Assembly (NCBI GenBank): GCA_004297775.1
Contig: SCUE01000008.1
Location: forward strand, 1 to 54,489
Direction of reading: 5' to 3'
Length of the DNA: 54,489 nt
Origin: Chloroflexota bacterium
GTDB lineage: Bacteria > Chloroflexota > UBA6077 > FW602-bin22
In this document: positions 34,640 through 42,927 of the stretch, piece by piece
How the letters are laid out: every line of letters begins with the position of its first letter
Position numbering within the stretch: position 1 is the stretch's first letter
Notes under the pieces: generated by a model
What the model saw: only the letters and a program-made list of their open reading frames with translations
What the model was told of the DNA's origin: nothing
The model's database searches: none
Program-made: the position numbers and the translations under genes

Positions 34640-35391
34640 AAGTTCTGCTTGTCGGCGGATCCGGTCACGTCGGATCCTTCATCACACCATACCTGCGCGA
34701 GAAGCACGATCTCCGGGTCCTCGATGTCCGCCGTCCGGCCGCTGATGTCGAGTTCGTCGAAGGATCGGTGACCGATCCGGATGCCATTCGTCGCGCCGTC
34801 GACGGAGTCGATGCGTTCGTCTGGCTGGTGATGCGCAAGCCGCAGGGCGGAACCGTGCGCGACCAGGACATCGAGACGATCGTCGAGAACTACGACATGA
34901 ATGCCAAGGGGCTACACCTGTTCCTCTACCTCGCCCAGGAAGCCGGTCTGCGCCGCGGCGTGTACACCAGTTCGATGAGTGTCCATTACCGCAAGCGTGA
35001 GTCGTATCCGTCCGAGGAAGCGATCCCGCTCGATACACCGAGCGTCTACGGGCTCTCGAAGGGAATTGGCGAGGGGATCTGCCAGTATTTCTGCCGCTGG
35101 TGGGACATGAACGTCATCGCGCTGCGCATCACCGGTCCGCGCACGCGCGCCCAGTACCTCGCCGAGCGGCGCAATCCGCCGCGCGACCGGGCCGATGGTT
35201 CGCCGCCGCTCTTCGTCACCGACGAGGAAGACCTCGCGACCGCCTACCTGGCCGCGCTCGACGCCGCGATGGTCGGTCACAATCGATTCGACGCGTTCTT
35301 CATTGCCGGTGACGAGCATGAAAAGGAACACAACCTGTCGAAGGCGCGGCGTGTCCTCGGCTGGGAGCCTCGTTCGCATCGCTTGCTGTAG
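34636..35391 (+). CDS. NAD-dependent epimerase/dehydratase (extended SDR)
   Basis: Short-chain dehydrogenase-like protein of 251 aa. It has the nucleotide-binding VLLVGGSGHVGSFI, an Asp in RVLDVRRP for NAD preference, a Ser in YTSSMSVHY and the catalytic YGLSKG (YxxxK). The C-terminal segment WEPRSHRLL is typical of sugar epimerases/lactone-forming dehydrogenases. It overlaps the dehydratase gene by four bases (ATGA), so both act in one sugar-acid pathway, perhaps oxidising a sugar to its lactone before dehydration. That role is inference. Confidence 0.85.
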   Translation: MKVLLVGGSGHVGSFITPYLREKHDLRVLDVRRPAADVEFVEGSVTDPDAIRRAVDGVDAFVWLVMRKPQGGTVRDQDIETIVENYDMNAKGLHLFLYLAQEAGLRRGVYTSSMSVHYRKRESYPSEEAIPLDTPSVYGLSKGIGEGICQYFCRWWDMNVIALRITGPRTRAQYLAERRNPPRDRADGSPPLFVTDEEDLATAYLAALDAAMVGHNRFDAFFIAGDEHEKEHNLSKARRVLGWEPRSHRLL

Positions 35392-35545
35392 GCCGGTGTC
35401 CGGGAGCGCTCGTCCCTGCATGATTTTCCAGAACGATCGTGAATCGGTAATTCCGCCGATGCGATCGGCCAGGAACGCCCGTACTCTGTCACCGACGGCC
35501 GGCGACCTCCGTGATTATCTGCCCGGCCGCGGGAGGCAAGCGCAG

Positions 35546-35908
35546 ATGACAGCCACCAGCGGATCGTCGAGTCGGAAGACGTACGACCCGCGTCGCGACG
35601 CGATCGTGACCGGATTCCAGTTTCTGGGCATGGCAGTCCTGATGCTCGTCATGGGGCCGCTGGCGATCTGGGCCGGAATGACGTCCGAGGGTGTTGGCGT
35701 CGCGTCCACGTGGTTGTCCATGCGTCAACCACTCGGCGCCACCGCGACGCACCTCATACCGGCCAGCATTCAACTGTGGATCGCCACGATCCTCGGCTTC
35801 GCGCTCGTTATCTTCGGCGTGATTCTCGCCGTCAGTGGCGTACATTCGATCCTCTTCGAGGGCCGTCGTCACGCCGCGCCACCGCGTTCACGCAAGAAGT
35901 CTGCATGA
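35546..35908 (+). CDS. Small two-helix membrane protein, unknown
   Basis: Protein of 120 aa with two hydrophobic helices (about 22-45, FQFLGMAVLMLVMGPLAIWA, and 77-100, LWIATILGFALVIFGVILAV) and short charged ends. I do not recognise the family. ATG at 35546 has GGGAGG at 35531-35536. The frame continues upstream into the epimerase gene but is not coding-like there. Good spacing from its neighbours suggests an independent gene. Confidence 0.6.
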   Translation: MTATSGSSSRKTYDPRRDAIVTGFQFLGMAVLMLVMGPLAIWAGMTSEGVGVASTWLSMRQPLGATATHLIPASIQLWIATILGFALVIFGVILAVSGVHSILFEGRRHAAPPRSRKKSA

Positions 35909-36055
35909 CCGGGCCGGTCCAGGTCCACGCCGCCGCCGACGCGCGCGACCGAATCCGCGCACGGGTGACGCCGTCACCGGAGCCACTCACGGCACACAAC
36001 CGTCGCGCTTCGGTCGCAGTGGTCGAGGTGAACCTCAGCGCTGATGCCGAGGAAC

Positions 36056-36727
36056 CTACTTCAGCCGCGCCTCGACGATCGCCTTTAGCGATTCGTAGGC
36101 CGGCACGCCCTGAATCTTCTCGCCGCCGATCACCAGGGTCGGTGTTCGATCGATCCCGAGACGCTCGGCGACCGCCCGATCGGCCAGAACTCGCGCCGCC
36201 GGACGACTCGACGCCAGGCACGCGCCGAAAGCCGCGGTATCGAGCCCCACCTCGACGCTGTACCGGCGCAAGTTCTCCTGGCTGAACACGCCCGATTCGC
36301 GTCGTCCCTGTCGCTCGAACAGCTTGTCGCGATACTCCCAGAACTTGCCCTGCTCGGCTGCGCATTCCGATGCCTCGGCCGCCGCGACCGACTCGGGACC
36401 GAGGAAGGCCAGGTGTCGCCAGGCGACCCGGGCCTTTCCGGTGGCGACGTATTCTTCCTCCAGCCTTCGCCCTGGACCCAGGGCGTACTGCTTACAAGCC
36501 GGTCATTGGAAGTCGCCCCATTCCTCGAACACGACCGGCGCGTCCGGGCTCCCTTTGCCGAGCGCAGCCGGAATCGGCGCGTCGGCCTGACTCGATCGCA
36601 TCAGGTACACGGTCAACCCGACCAGCGATAGGACGATCGCGGCCGCGAGGACGAGCGCCCCGGTTCTGATCCGACCGGGCCTCACTTGCCTCCGCACGGT
36701 CACGCTATTCGCCCTTCGATCCGGCAT
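36056..36727 (-). CDS. Membrane-anchored DsbA-like thiol oxidoreductase with in-frame TGA at the first active-site Cys (candidate selenoprotein)
   Basis: Thioredoxin-fold protein of 223 aa if TGA is read through. Residues about 23-44 are a transmembrane anchor (RTGALVLAAAIVLSLVG), then VVFEEWGDFQ, the TGA codon (36503-36505, codon 75), and PACKQYALG. DsbA/BdbD relatives have C-P-x-C here, so TGA sits exactly at the nucleophilic Cys and would give Sec-Pro-Ala-Cys. After it the same frame is open to 36056 and keeps family features: ECAAEQGKFWEYRDKLFERQ, the cis-Pro loop RTPTLVIGG, and the C-terminal helix. A SECIS-like stem-loop follows the TGA directly. No selenocysteine machinery lies in the window. 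The alternative is a TGC-to-TGA nonsense mutation (pseudogene) or sequencing error. ATG at 36727 is uncertain; a TTG at 36763 is possible. Confidence 0.65.
36460..36502 (-). promoter_or_regulatory. SECIS-like stem-loop directly after the in-frame TGA
   Basis: Read on the minus strand, the inner stem CGCCCTG/CAGGGCG (36485-36479 with 36474-36468) closes a GGTC tetraloop that begins 25 bases after the TGA. An outer stem, CCGGCTT immediately after TGA with AGGCTGG (36466-36460), can form seven pairs including G-U. A 7-bp upper stem, a small loop starting with G, and this distance fit the known bacterial SECIS pattern as I recall it; the E. coli fdhF loop also contains GGU. Confidence 0.55.
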
Positions 36728-36821
36728 CCCTGAAACCGTCGCGGTCGCGACCCCGTCCTGCAATCCGTAGAAAACCCGGACGCGCGCGACTCTGTGCCGT
36801 CGAGCGTCCGTAGATGCCTGG

Positions 36822-36827
36822 TAGGAT
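36822..36827 (+). promoter_or_regulatory. TAGGAT: -10 box or ribosome-binding site
   Basis: TAGGAT lies eight bases before the GTG at 36836 of the restriction endonuclease gene. It can be read either as a -10 box of a leaderless transcript or as an AGGA ribosome-binding site. Confidence 0.35.
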
Positions 36828-36835
36828 CTGTCTTC

Positions 36836-37447
36836 GTGGATGCCTCTTCTCGGTTGCAGCGGGCCGAGCCGCGCGCGGCGTTCAACCCGAAAGCCAATTT
36901 GCCGTACGAACTGCGTCTCGACAGCTTCGAGAGTGCCCTGCGCGATTTATACGATCTTCTTGCAGATATCAACTCCGCGCTGGTTTCCCGCAATCTCCAG
37001 CGCTTGGAAGAAATGGTCAGGCCGGCGATCTTCAGTGGAATCGTCAGTGATGCGATGTCTGCCGCTCTGGCGCGGCACTCTCGGGTCCTCGTCGAGAATC
37101 GGTTCCACAACGGCCATCCAGATCTCATCCCGCGCGGCCTCTATCCCAATAACGCGGTCGCGGCCGGTGACGACGGTGTCGAGGTCAAAGCGACGAAAGG
37201 TAGCGGCGCCGTCGACACGCACGGTGCTCGCGACGCGTGGCTGTGCGTGTTCCGATGGTCGATCGATGTCGATCAGGAGAAGCCGATCCGTCAGCGCGCG
37301 CCGACCCACAGCGTCGAGATTCTTCTCGCACGCTTGATTCGTGAGGACTTTCGCCAGAATGCGCGCGGAGAGCTTGGCACGCGAACCGCCAGTCCGAACG
37401 CGGCCGGTCTGGCCAAGCTACGCGCGAACTGGATCTATCGCGAGTAG
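36836..37447 (+). CDS. Type II restriction endonuclease, PD-(D/E)XK fold (predicted)
   Basis: Protein of 203 aa; I do not recognise its specificity. It carries a clear nuclease signature: HPDLIPRGLYPNN followed 20 residues later by GVEVKATKG, a PD...ExK active site (Asp96, Glu116, Lys118), then GARDAWLCVFRW. The N-terminal half is helical (ESALRDLYDLLADINSAL). The context supports the call: its 3' end overlaps by 30 bases the convergent DNA methyltransferase gene. GTG at 36836 is chosen; an earlier GTG at 36794 is possible. Tail-to-tail nuclease and methyltransferase genes could interfere with each other's transcription, a possible control feature. Confidence 0.75.
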   Translation: MDASSRLQRAEPRAAFNPKANLPYELRLDSFESALRDLYDLLADINSALVSRNLQRLEEMVRPAIFSGIVSDAMSAALARHSRVLVENRFHNGHPDLIPRGLYPNNAVAAGDDGVEVKATKGSGAVDTHGARDAWLCVFRWSIDVDQEKPIRQRAPTHSVEILLARLIREDFRQNARGELGTRTASPNAAGLAKLRANWIYRE

Positions 37448-38353
37448 CGGCAGCACTTTCAAGTCTGAGAGAGCCGGAATCGCGTCGCGAGCGATCTGCG
37501 CGTACCGCGCATCGATCTCGACGCCGATACTCTCATATCCGATGGCCTCGGCCGCCGCGAGCGTCGATCCGGCGCCGGCGAATGGATCGAGCACGACGCC
37601 TTCGCCGAGCGGCAGGACGGCGCGCACCATTTGCCGGAGGAACGACTGCGGCTTCAAGCTCGGGTGCGGCGCCAATGCCCGTTCGCGGGCGCGCGTCGGG
37701 TGCGACGCGATCACGTCACCAAAGGGCTGCTCGTCCGAGATGCGGCGAAGTCCGCCGGTCTTCCACGCGCGCAGATTGTCCTGAACGCGCCCTTCGAGCG
37801 GCTTTCGAAACAGGAGCCACGGTTCCCACATCGACCGTGGCATGACGCTTACGCCGGAGAACTCGTCGTGCGCGTTCTTCGGACGATCGCCGCCTCGCAT
37901 CGTCATCACGAGCCGGACGATCTCGCCGCGTCGCTCCAGTCCAGATCGCGCGAGCGCGCCGGATACGAGATATGACAGGAGAGGATTCGACGCCACGACG
38001 ACATGTGCTCCCGGCACCAGAGTGGGTGCCAGGAGGCACGCCCAACGCGCAAAGAATGATTCGAGCGATCGCAAGTCATCGCCGCTCAGCGTCGTGAACC
38101 TCGGCAATGGCGCCCGCTGGTGACCATCGAACGCCGGCGGAATTCGCCAGACTCCACCTCGCCGGAGTCGCAACTTCGCCTGTTCGGTGGCGCTGTATTC
38201 GACGAGACCGTACGGTGGGTCCGTAACCACGGCGTGGATACTGCGCTCGGCGCGACCGGCCAACCACGTGAGGCAGTCGTCCTCGACAAGTTGCGCGCGT
38301 CCGAACTCGAAGACAGCAGATCGCGAGGTCGGTAGAAGTTCGGCCTGAATCAT
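37418..38353 (-). CDS. DNA methyltransferase, beta-class N4-cytosine/N6-adenine
   Basis: Site-specific DNA methylase of 311 aa. The catalytic motif VVTDPPYGL is near residue 45 and the SAM-binding motif LDPFAGAGSTLAAAEAIGY near 257, preceded by HPSLKPQSF. Catalytic motif before SAM motif defines the beta class; DPPY is compatible with adenine-N6 or cytosine-N4 methylation. A stretch rich in Arg/Trp (MPRSMWEPWLLFRKPL) lies in the target-recognition region. Its ATG overlaps the stop of the winged-helix gene upstream (ATGA). With the convergent nuclease it makes a full Type II restriction-modification set. Confidence 0.9.
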   Translation of the reverse strand: MIQAELLPTSRSAVFEFGRAQLVEDDCLTWLAGRAERSIHAVVTDPPYGLVEYSATEQAKLRLRRGGVWRIPPAFDGHQRAPLPRFTTLSGDDLRSLESFFARWACLLAPTLVPGAHVVVASNPLLSYLVSGALARSGLERRGEIVRLVMTMRGGDRPKNAHDEFSGVSVMPRSMWEPWLLFRKPLEGRVQDNLRAWKTGGLRRISDEQPFGDVIASHPTRARERALAPHPSLKPQSFLRQMVRAVLPLGEGVVLDPFAGAGSTLAAAEAIGYESIGVEIDARYAQIARDAIPALSDLKVLPLLAIDPVRA

Positions 38354-38568
38354 CGTCCGCGCAGCCGGTATTGACCGCGAGTGAGTCTCTCGAACGAATC
38401 GCTCGCATTCAGCCGTAGGTACGACCTTACGGATGACGCCGAAATCGCTTCGCCGAGCCGTGATTCAATAGCCTGACGAATCTCAGCCGGCGAGGCTCCG
38501 GTCTCTCGCTGCCGAAGAAACGCGATGATCGCGTCGCGCACTTCGCCCGGGCGACGCCGATTTCTCAT
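38350..38568 (-). CDS. Small winged-helix protein linked to the methyltransferase
   Basis: Protein of 72 aa, basic. The helical run RDAIIAFLRQRETGASPAEI, then SVRSYLRLN and the turn FERLTRGQYRLRG, fits a HARE-HTH/winged-helix fold rather than the HTH_3 fold of classical C-proteins. It may regulate the restriction-modification genes or help the methyltransferase bind DNA. ATG at 38568 has GAGGA about ten bases upstream. Its stop overlaps the methyltransferase start by four bases, so the two are coupled. An in-frame open extension upstream overlaps the divergent gene and is not coding-like. Confidence 0.65.
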   Translation of the reverse strand: MRNRRRPGEVRDAIIAFLRQRETGASPAEIRQAIESRLGEAISASSVRSYLRLNASDSFERLTRGQYRLRGR

Positions 38569-38570
38569 CG

Positions 38571-39341
38571 ATGACAGTTCCTCGAAGTATTGTAGACGTC
38601 TGGACGTCTTTCCTGCTAGCACTATGCGCCGTGACTGACTGGCTCGCCAGTAACCCGGGACGTCGCTGTCCGCCGCTCGCGGTGCACGATGTGCATGTCT
38701 GGCACGTGGCTCTCGATATCTCGGCGGCACGACAGGCCGAACTCTGGCGGTCGCTCAGCGACGAGGAGCGCGCGCGGGTCGAGCGACACACGACCTCGAA
38801 TGGCCGTCGCCGTGCCCTGGCCGCGCGTGGCCTGACGCGCGCCGTCCTGGCCGGCTACCTCGAATTGCCGCCAGCGAAGCCCGCTATCGCGGTCGGTCCG
38901 CGTGGCAAGCCGTACTTGGTCGGGAGCTCGCTCGCCTTCAACCTGACGCACAAAGACGACTGCGCACTGGTCGCGGTCGCGCGCAGCGACATTGGCGTCG
39001 ATGTCGAGCGCGTCGGTTCAGTTGCTCGTGCCGGGCAAATCGCGGCGCGCTATTTCACCGCGCGCGAGCGAGAGGAACTCGCCACCCGTTCCGACGCGGC
39101 GGCACACCTCTTCTTCCGACGACTCTGGTCGGCCAAGGAAGCGTACGGCAAGGCGCGAGGCGACGGTGTCACGACACGGCTGGCCGATTGTGAGATCGAC
39201 CTGGATCGCGCGCCGCCGACCATTCGCGCCAATGACGGCGTTGCCTGGCGGCTCTGGACGCTTGCGCCGTCACCGGCGTTCGTCGGCGCGGTCGTGGCTG
39301 CCGAGGCGAGCGTGCTCGCGATCTTCCGTTTCGTCGAATAG
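38571..39341 (+). CDS. Sfp-type 4'-phosphopantetheinyl transferase
   Basis: Enzyme that transfers phosphopantetheine from CoA to carrier-protein serines (fatty acid, polyketide or peptide synthases). The Mg/CoA-binding motifs are present: LAFNLTHKDD, IGVDVERV and FFRRLWSAKEAYGKARGDG, preceded by FTAREREEL. The 256-aa frame begins two bases from the divergent winged-helix start, and the first 37 residues are not family-like. The true start is probably downstream (GTG at 38628 or 38682, the latter giving VHDVHVWHVAL). No synthase cluster lies nearby, so it may serve the general acyl carrier protein. Confidence 0.85.
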   Translation: MTVPRSIVDVWTSFLLALCAVTDWLASNPGRRCPPLAVHDVHVWHVALDISAARQAELWRSLSDEERARVERHTTSNGRRRALAARGLTRAVLAGYLELPPAKPAIAVGPRGKPYLVGSSLAFNLTHKDDCALVAVARSDIGVDVERVGSVARAGQIAARYFTAREREELATRSDAAAHLFFRRLWSAKEAYGKARGDGVTTRLADCEIDLDRAPPTIRANDGVAWRLWTLAPSPAFVGAVVAAEASVLAIFRFVE

Positions 39342-39347
39342 GCCGCC

Positions 39348-42300
39348 CTACATCTCTCGGCGCGACCCCCGTGGCGGCTTCTTGCCGACCGCGCGCAGCG
39401 GGCGTCCGCGCGACGATGCCCGTCGGCGCAGGCTCAAGTTGCCCATCGTCGGTTCCGGTTCCGGCGGCATTGGTTCGACCGGCGGCGGCAACGGCCTCGC
39501 AACTGGCGGCGGCACCGGCGGCAGCATCGATGACGGCATCGCGATCGTTTTCCGGCGCGAGATTGCGGTCCGCGGCCGGCTCGGGCCACGCAGAGTCGTC
39601 GTTGGCGAGCGTGGGCCGAGCTCGTGTGACACCGTCGGCGCATCGGGTGATTTCACGATCGGATTATCCGACGGCACCGCGACCGTCTTCCGGCGCGAGA
39701 ACGCCGTGCGCGGTCGCTTCGGGATGCGTGGTGCTGGACGACTACCCGGCGCTTTACTTTCCGACTCGGACATTCTCATGGGCGCACTCTCTTCTGGTGG
39801 TGGGACATCCTTCATCTTACGTCGCGTTGCGCTCGGACGCGATGAATGGGCGGAATCCTCAGTAATTGACCCGGTGCCGATCGGCTCAGCGTCCGCGCCA
39901 GTTGACGATTGGTGGATCCGAACGCCGTGTAGATCGTCCACGGGTTCGCCGCCATTCACCATCGTTGCGGACTCCTCGGGACGCCACTCCAGCCGTGCCA
40001 GAATCTCGGCCGGGCTGCGTCGCTGTCGCGCCGCCCGTCGGACGGTGCCGCCCTCGGTCATTGCAGTCGCGAGTTCCGCCTCGACGTTGATCGAGACGAT
40101 ACCGTCGGTCGTCGGGCTGGCGTCGGTCGCGTCGCGAGTTGGCCGCACACTGCCGCGTTCGCCCGACCCATCCTCACCTCGCACGGGCGCGCCGCGCAAC
40201 TGCGCGATCACGCGCGGACCCGGCGTGATCGATCCGCGTTCCCGCAGGTAGCGCAAGATGCGGTCGAAGTAGCTACCTCGAAGCGTGGCCGTGTCGCCGA
40301 CCACGATGAGAAGCCGGCGCGCGCGCGAGAGAGCGACGTTGATTCGCTGCATGAGTTGCAGGAAACCGATCTCGCGGCGGCGGTTCGACCGGACGAGCGA
40401 GACGATAACGATATCCTTCTCGCGGCCCTCGAAGGCGTCGACCGTGTCGATCTCGAGCGCGCGATGCACCGTGCGTGCTTCGTTCCGCAGCATCCGCCGT
40501 AGTAGCGCCGCCTGCTCGGCGTAGGCGGCGATGACGCCGACGTCCATGCCGTCCGGCGCGCTGCGCAGCAAATGGCGCGCGATCGTCGTGACGAGGCGCG
40601 CCTCCGGCACGTTGAAAAGGGATGGTCCGCGTCCGCGCGATTCGCGAAGTCCACGCAACCCACGCGTGTCGACCCAGACCGCTGGCTGCGGAAAGTGCGG
40701 CACGCCGGTTTCCTGTCGCGGCGCGGCCGGCCCATTCCGGAGGCGATCCTCGTAGAACGCCCGCGCGATCAGGCCGCCGATCGTCGGGTGCATGCGATTC
40801 TGCTCGTCAAGGAACACAACCGCGCGGTCAGGGAAGTGTCGCTCGGTCATCCACACGAACAGGCTCTTGCCAATGACGCCACTGCGGGCCATCGCCGGTT
40901 CCAGGCGCAACTGTTCCTCGGCCTCCGACAGCACCGGCTGCAATTGAAGTCGGTCGCCAACCAGGATGAAGCGCTTGCCGCGTGTCAACGCGATCAGCGA
41001 ATCGAGCACGGTCGCGCGATTCGCCTCATCGAGGACAACGTAGTCGTAGACGGACCCGCCGGCGGCATCGTTCAGCGCCAATGCGTCGATCGTCGTGAAC
41101 ACGACGTTCCGATCGCTCAGATCCTCGTCCGGCGCGACGAAGAATCGGCGCAGATCGGTCGGCACCCGCTCGAGCATCCCGACGCGCGCCGGAACCAGGG
41201 CGCGCACCTTGACATGCTCCCCGCTCGATCCTTCGACATACGGGATGATCTTCATCAGCATGTTGTCGGTGCCGTGGTTCGAGTGGGAGCAGACGAGCAC
41301 CCGCGCCCGCGGCTCGCGCAGAATGATCTGGGCCACGATTTCACCAGTCGTCGTGCTCTTGCCAGTCCCGGGCGGGCCCTCGATGAGCATCGCCTCACCC
41401 TCGGCCATTCCGAGCGCCAGCGCGACCGCGCGTGCCTGGCTGCGGCTCCGTCCAACCGCTGGGTTCAGGTAATCGGTGGGGTAGACGAGGCGCGGAATCG
41501 GCATGGCGGCCGGCGACGCCATCATGCGCGCGACATGCGGCAGGTGGCCGCGCGGCGATTCGAGTTCGTCCAGGATCGCTCGCTTCTGGGCCAGAATCTT
41601 CGTGCGAGGCCGCGGTCGCACCGTTCCCGGCATCGGCGGATCGGCGCCCCGAGCGTCTACATCCAGAACGCCGTGGGCGATGTCGCTCGAGACAAGCCGC
41701 GCGGTCGCAATCGCGACGCCGCGCGCGTTCACGAGATCGAGCCATTCGCCGGGATCGAATGCGGCGACCGCGGATGCCTCGAGTCCGAGGAGGCGGTATG
41801 GGTTTTCCTGACTGCGATTGCCGATTCGCGGCTCCGCGCGCTCGTAGTGCGACTCGAGCCGCAGGGCGCGCTCCGCGTCGTCGCGGGCCTCGGCCTCGAG
41901 CGCCTCGCGTAGCGGCGCGATGAAGCCGCGCCATCGGTTGCCAGTCAGACGATCGAAGATCCCCTCGATTTCAGCCGCCAACGGATCGGGTCGTTCACCC
42001 TTGGCTGGCAACTCGACGCGCTCGACCCGCATCGCCACGCCGACGGATCCGCGCTCGCGCTGCGGTTCGCGCGCGTCCGGCGCCACCGGCACGATTCGAT
42101 CGGCACAGATGTGGCTGTCTTCGAATTGACACTCGAGATCGACCTGCAAAGCTGGGATGCGCACGCGCGGACCGCCGCCGGCGGCGCGCCGCTCCGGCGT
42201 CGTCCAGATGATCATTTCCTCGGCGCCGGTGTGCTCGCGCAGACGATGGAACCGCGCCTCAATCGGGCCAGTCGCCAGACCGGGCAACTCGTTCGCATCG

Positions 42301-42500
42301 CCGTACGCCTTCAGCCATGCCGTCAGCATCGCCCGTGGCCCCTCGGCCAGGACGAGCCGAAACACTGGTAGGTTTCGCTCCTGCCAGCGATCGGTGCGGA
42401 TGAATTTGGAGCCTCGCCGGCCGAACCTGCGAGGACGAGGGCGGGTTGAGGCTATCGCCGAACCTTCCTGGTAGCCCACCGTCGGCGCGCGTCCCAGCAC
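39348..42500 (-). CDS. SF1 superfamily (Dna2/NAM7-like) helicase with long basic C-terminal tail
   Basis: Protein of up to 1050 aa. The helicase core spans about 375-780: Walker A GPPGTGKSTTT, Walker B VLDEANRA, motif III FILVGDRLQLQPV, motif IV FLDEQNRMHP, motif V TVDAFEGREKDIVIVSL and motif VI NVALSRARRLLIV. This is the SF1B pattern of Dna2/Upf1-type enzymes, probably acting on RNA or DNA. The N-terminal 370 residues have no clear domain. The last 250 are disordered, Pro/Arg-rich, with two copies of a PRTA.SRRKT.A.PS motif. GTG at 42500 is assumed; later in-frame starts are possible because the first 50 residues are low-complexity. Confidence 0.82.
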   Translation of the reverse strand: MLGRAPTVGYQEGSAIASTRPRPRRFGRRGSKFIRTDRWQERNLPVFRLVLAEGPRAMLTAWLKAYGDANELPGLATGPIEARFHRLREHTGAEEMIIWTTPERRAAGGGPRVRIPALQVDLECQFEDSHICADRIVPVAPDAREPQRERGSVGVAMRVERVELPAKGERPDPLAAEIEGIFDRLTGNRWRGFIAPLREALEAEARDDAERALRLESHYERAEPRIGNRSQENPYRLLGLEASAVAAFDPGEWLDLVNARGVAIATARLVSSDIAHGVLDVDARGADPPMPGTVRPRPRTKILAQKRAILDELESPRGHLPHVARMMASPAAMPIPRLVYPTDYLNPAVGRSRSQARAVALALGMAEGEAMLIEGPPGTGKSTTTGEIVAQIILREPRARVLVCSHSNHGTDNMLMKIIPYVEGSSGEHVKVRALVPARVGMLERVPTDLRRFFVAPDEDLSDRNVVFTTIDALALNDAAGGSVYDYVVLDEANRATVLDSLIALTRGKRFILVGDRLQLQPVLSEAEEQLRLEPAMARSGVIGKSLFVWMTERHFPDRAVVFLDEQNRMHPTIGGLIARAFYEDRLRNGPAAPRQETGVPHFPQPAVWVDTRGLRGLRESRGRGPSLFNVPEARLVTTIARHLLRSAPDGMDVGVIAAYAEQAALLRRMLRNEARTVHRALEIDTVDAFEGREKDIVIVSLVRSNRRREIGFLQLMQRINVALSRARRLLIVVGDTATLRGSYFDRILRYLRERGSITPGPRVIAQLRGAPVRGEDGSGERGSVRPTRDATDASPTTDGIVSINVEAELATAMTEGGTVRRAARQRRSPAEILARLEWRPEESATMVNGGEPVDDLHGVRIHQSSTGADAEPIGTGSITEDSAHSSRPSATRRKMKDVPPPEESAPMRMSESESKAPGSRPAPRIPKRPRTAFSRRKTVAVPSDNPIVKSPDAPTVSHELGPRSPTTTLRGPSRPRTAISRRKTIAMPSSMLPPVPPPVARPLPPPVEPMPPEPEPTMGNLSLRRRASSRGRPLRAVGKKPPRGSRREM

Positions 42501-42660
42501 GTCAACCAGCGACGAAACATGGCACTGCGCGCTTTGTTGTGTCTGATATCGCCATCGGCGGCGGGTCAGAAACCCGTGGCACCGGCGCCGACGCGGCGAT
42601 CGAGGCCAGTATACCCCGTGCCGCGCCCGCGCGCCACTTTCGCCGCCTGGCGGGGCGTCC

Positions 42661-42849
42661 TTAGCTCACCATCACGTCGACGATTGGTCCGAGATCCGGC
42701 CAGTCGTCGTCGAGGAACGCATCGTCGTCGACTCCGTCCAGCACCACGAAGAGAGGCGCCCACTCGCCATTGAGCGCGAGCGAGTCGAGCTTGCGGTCGG
42801 GGTTCGGAGCATCGCACGAGACGTGGGGGAGATGTCCAAATCGCATCAT
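42661..42849 (-). CDS. Small acidic hypothetical protein
   Basis: Frame of 62 codons ending LDDDWPDLGPIVDVMVS, strongly acidic, with codon use similar to the neighbouring genes (C or G in most third positions). There is no clear ribosome-binding site and no family is recognised. It could be a real small gene or chance coding in a GC-rich region. Confidence 0.3.
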   Translation of the reverse strand: MMRFGHLPHVSCDAPNPDRKLDSLALNGEWAPLFVVLDGVDDDAFLDDDWPDLGPIVDVMVS

Positions 42850-42915
42850 ATGTGATGTATCGGAACATCCGTGGCGGACATAATCCCCCGATCCTCCTAT
42901 TCATATCAAGGTGGC

Positions 42916-42921
42916 TAGACT
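42916..42921 (+). promoter_or_regulatory. Candidate -10 box (TAGACT), leaderless
   Basis: TAGACT ends six bases before the ATG of the MFS transporter at 42928, the spacing expected for a leaderless mRNA. An AAGGTGG sequence upstream is too far from the ATG to be a normal ribosome-binding site. Confidence 0.5.
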
Positions 42922-42927
42922 GCCGCG

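Larger units (their letters stand above)
42501..42927. other. Intergenic region with one doubtful small frame
   Basis: 427 bases between divergent genes. Besides the doubtful 62-codon frame at 42661-42849 it holds a small inverted repeat CATCA-TATG-TGATG (42844-42857) and, near its right edge, a TAGACT box before the MFS gene. The rest shows nothing I recognise. Confidence 0.4.

Noticed and set aside
36056..36505. Frameshift or gene split as the explanation for the DsbA-like protein
   Set aside because: Both parts are in the same frame with only one TGA between them, so no indel is needed; the choice is between recoding and a nonsense mutation.
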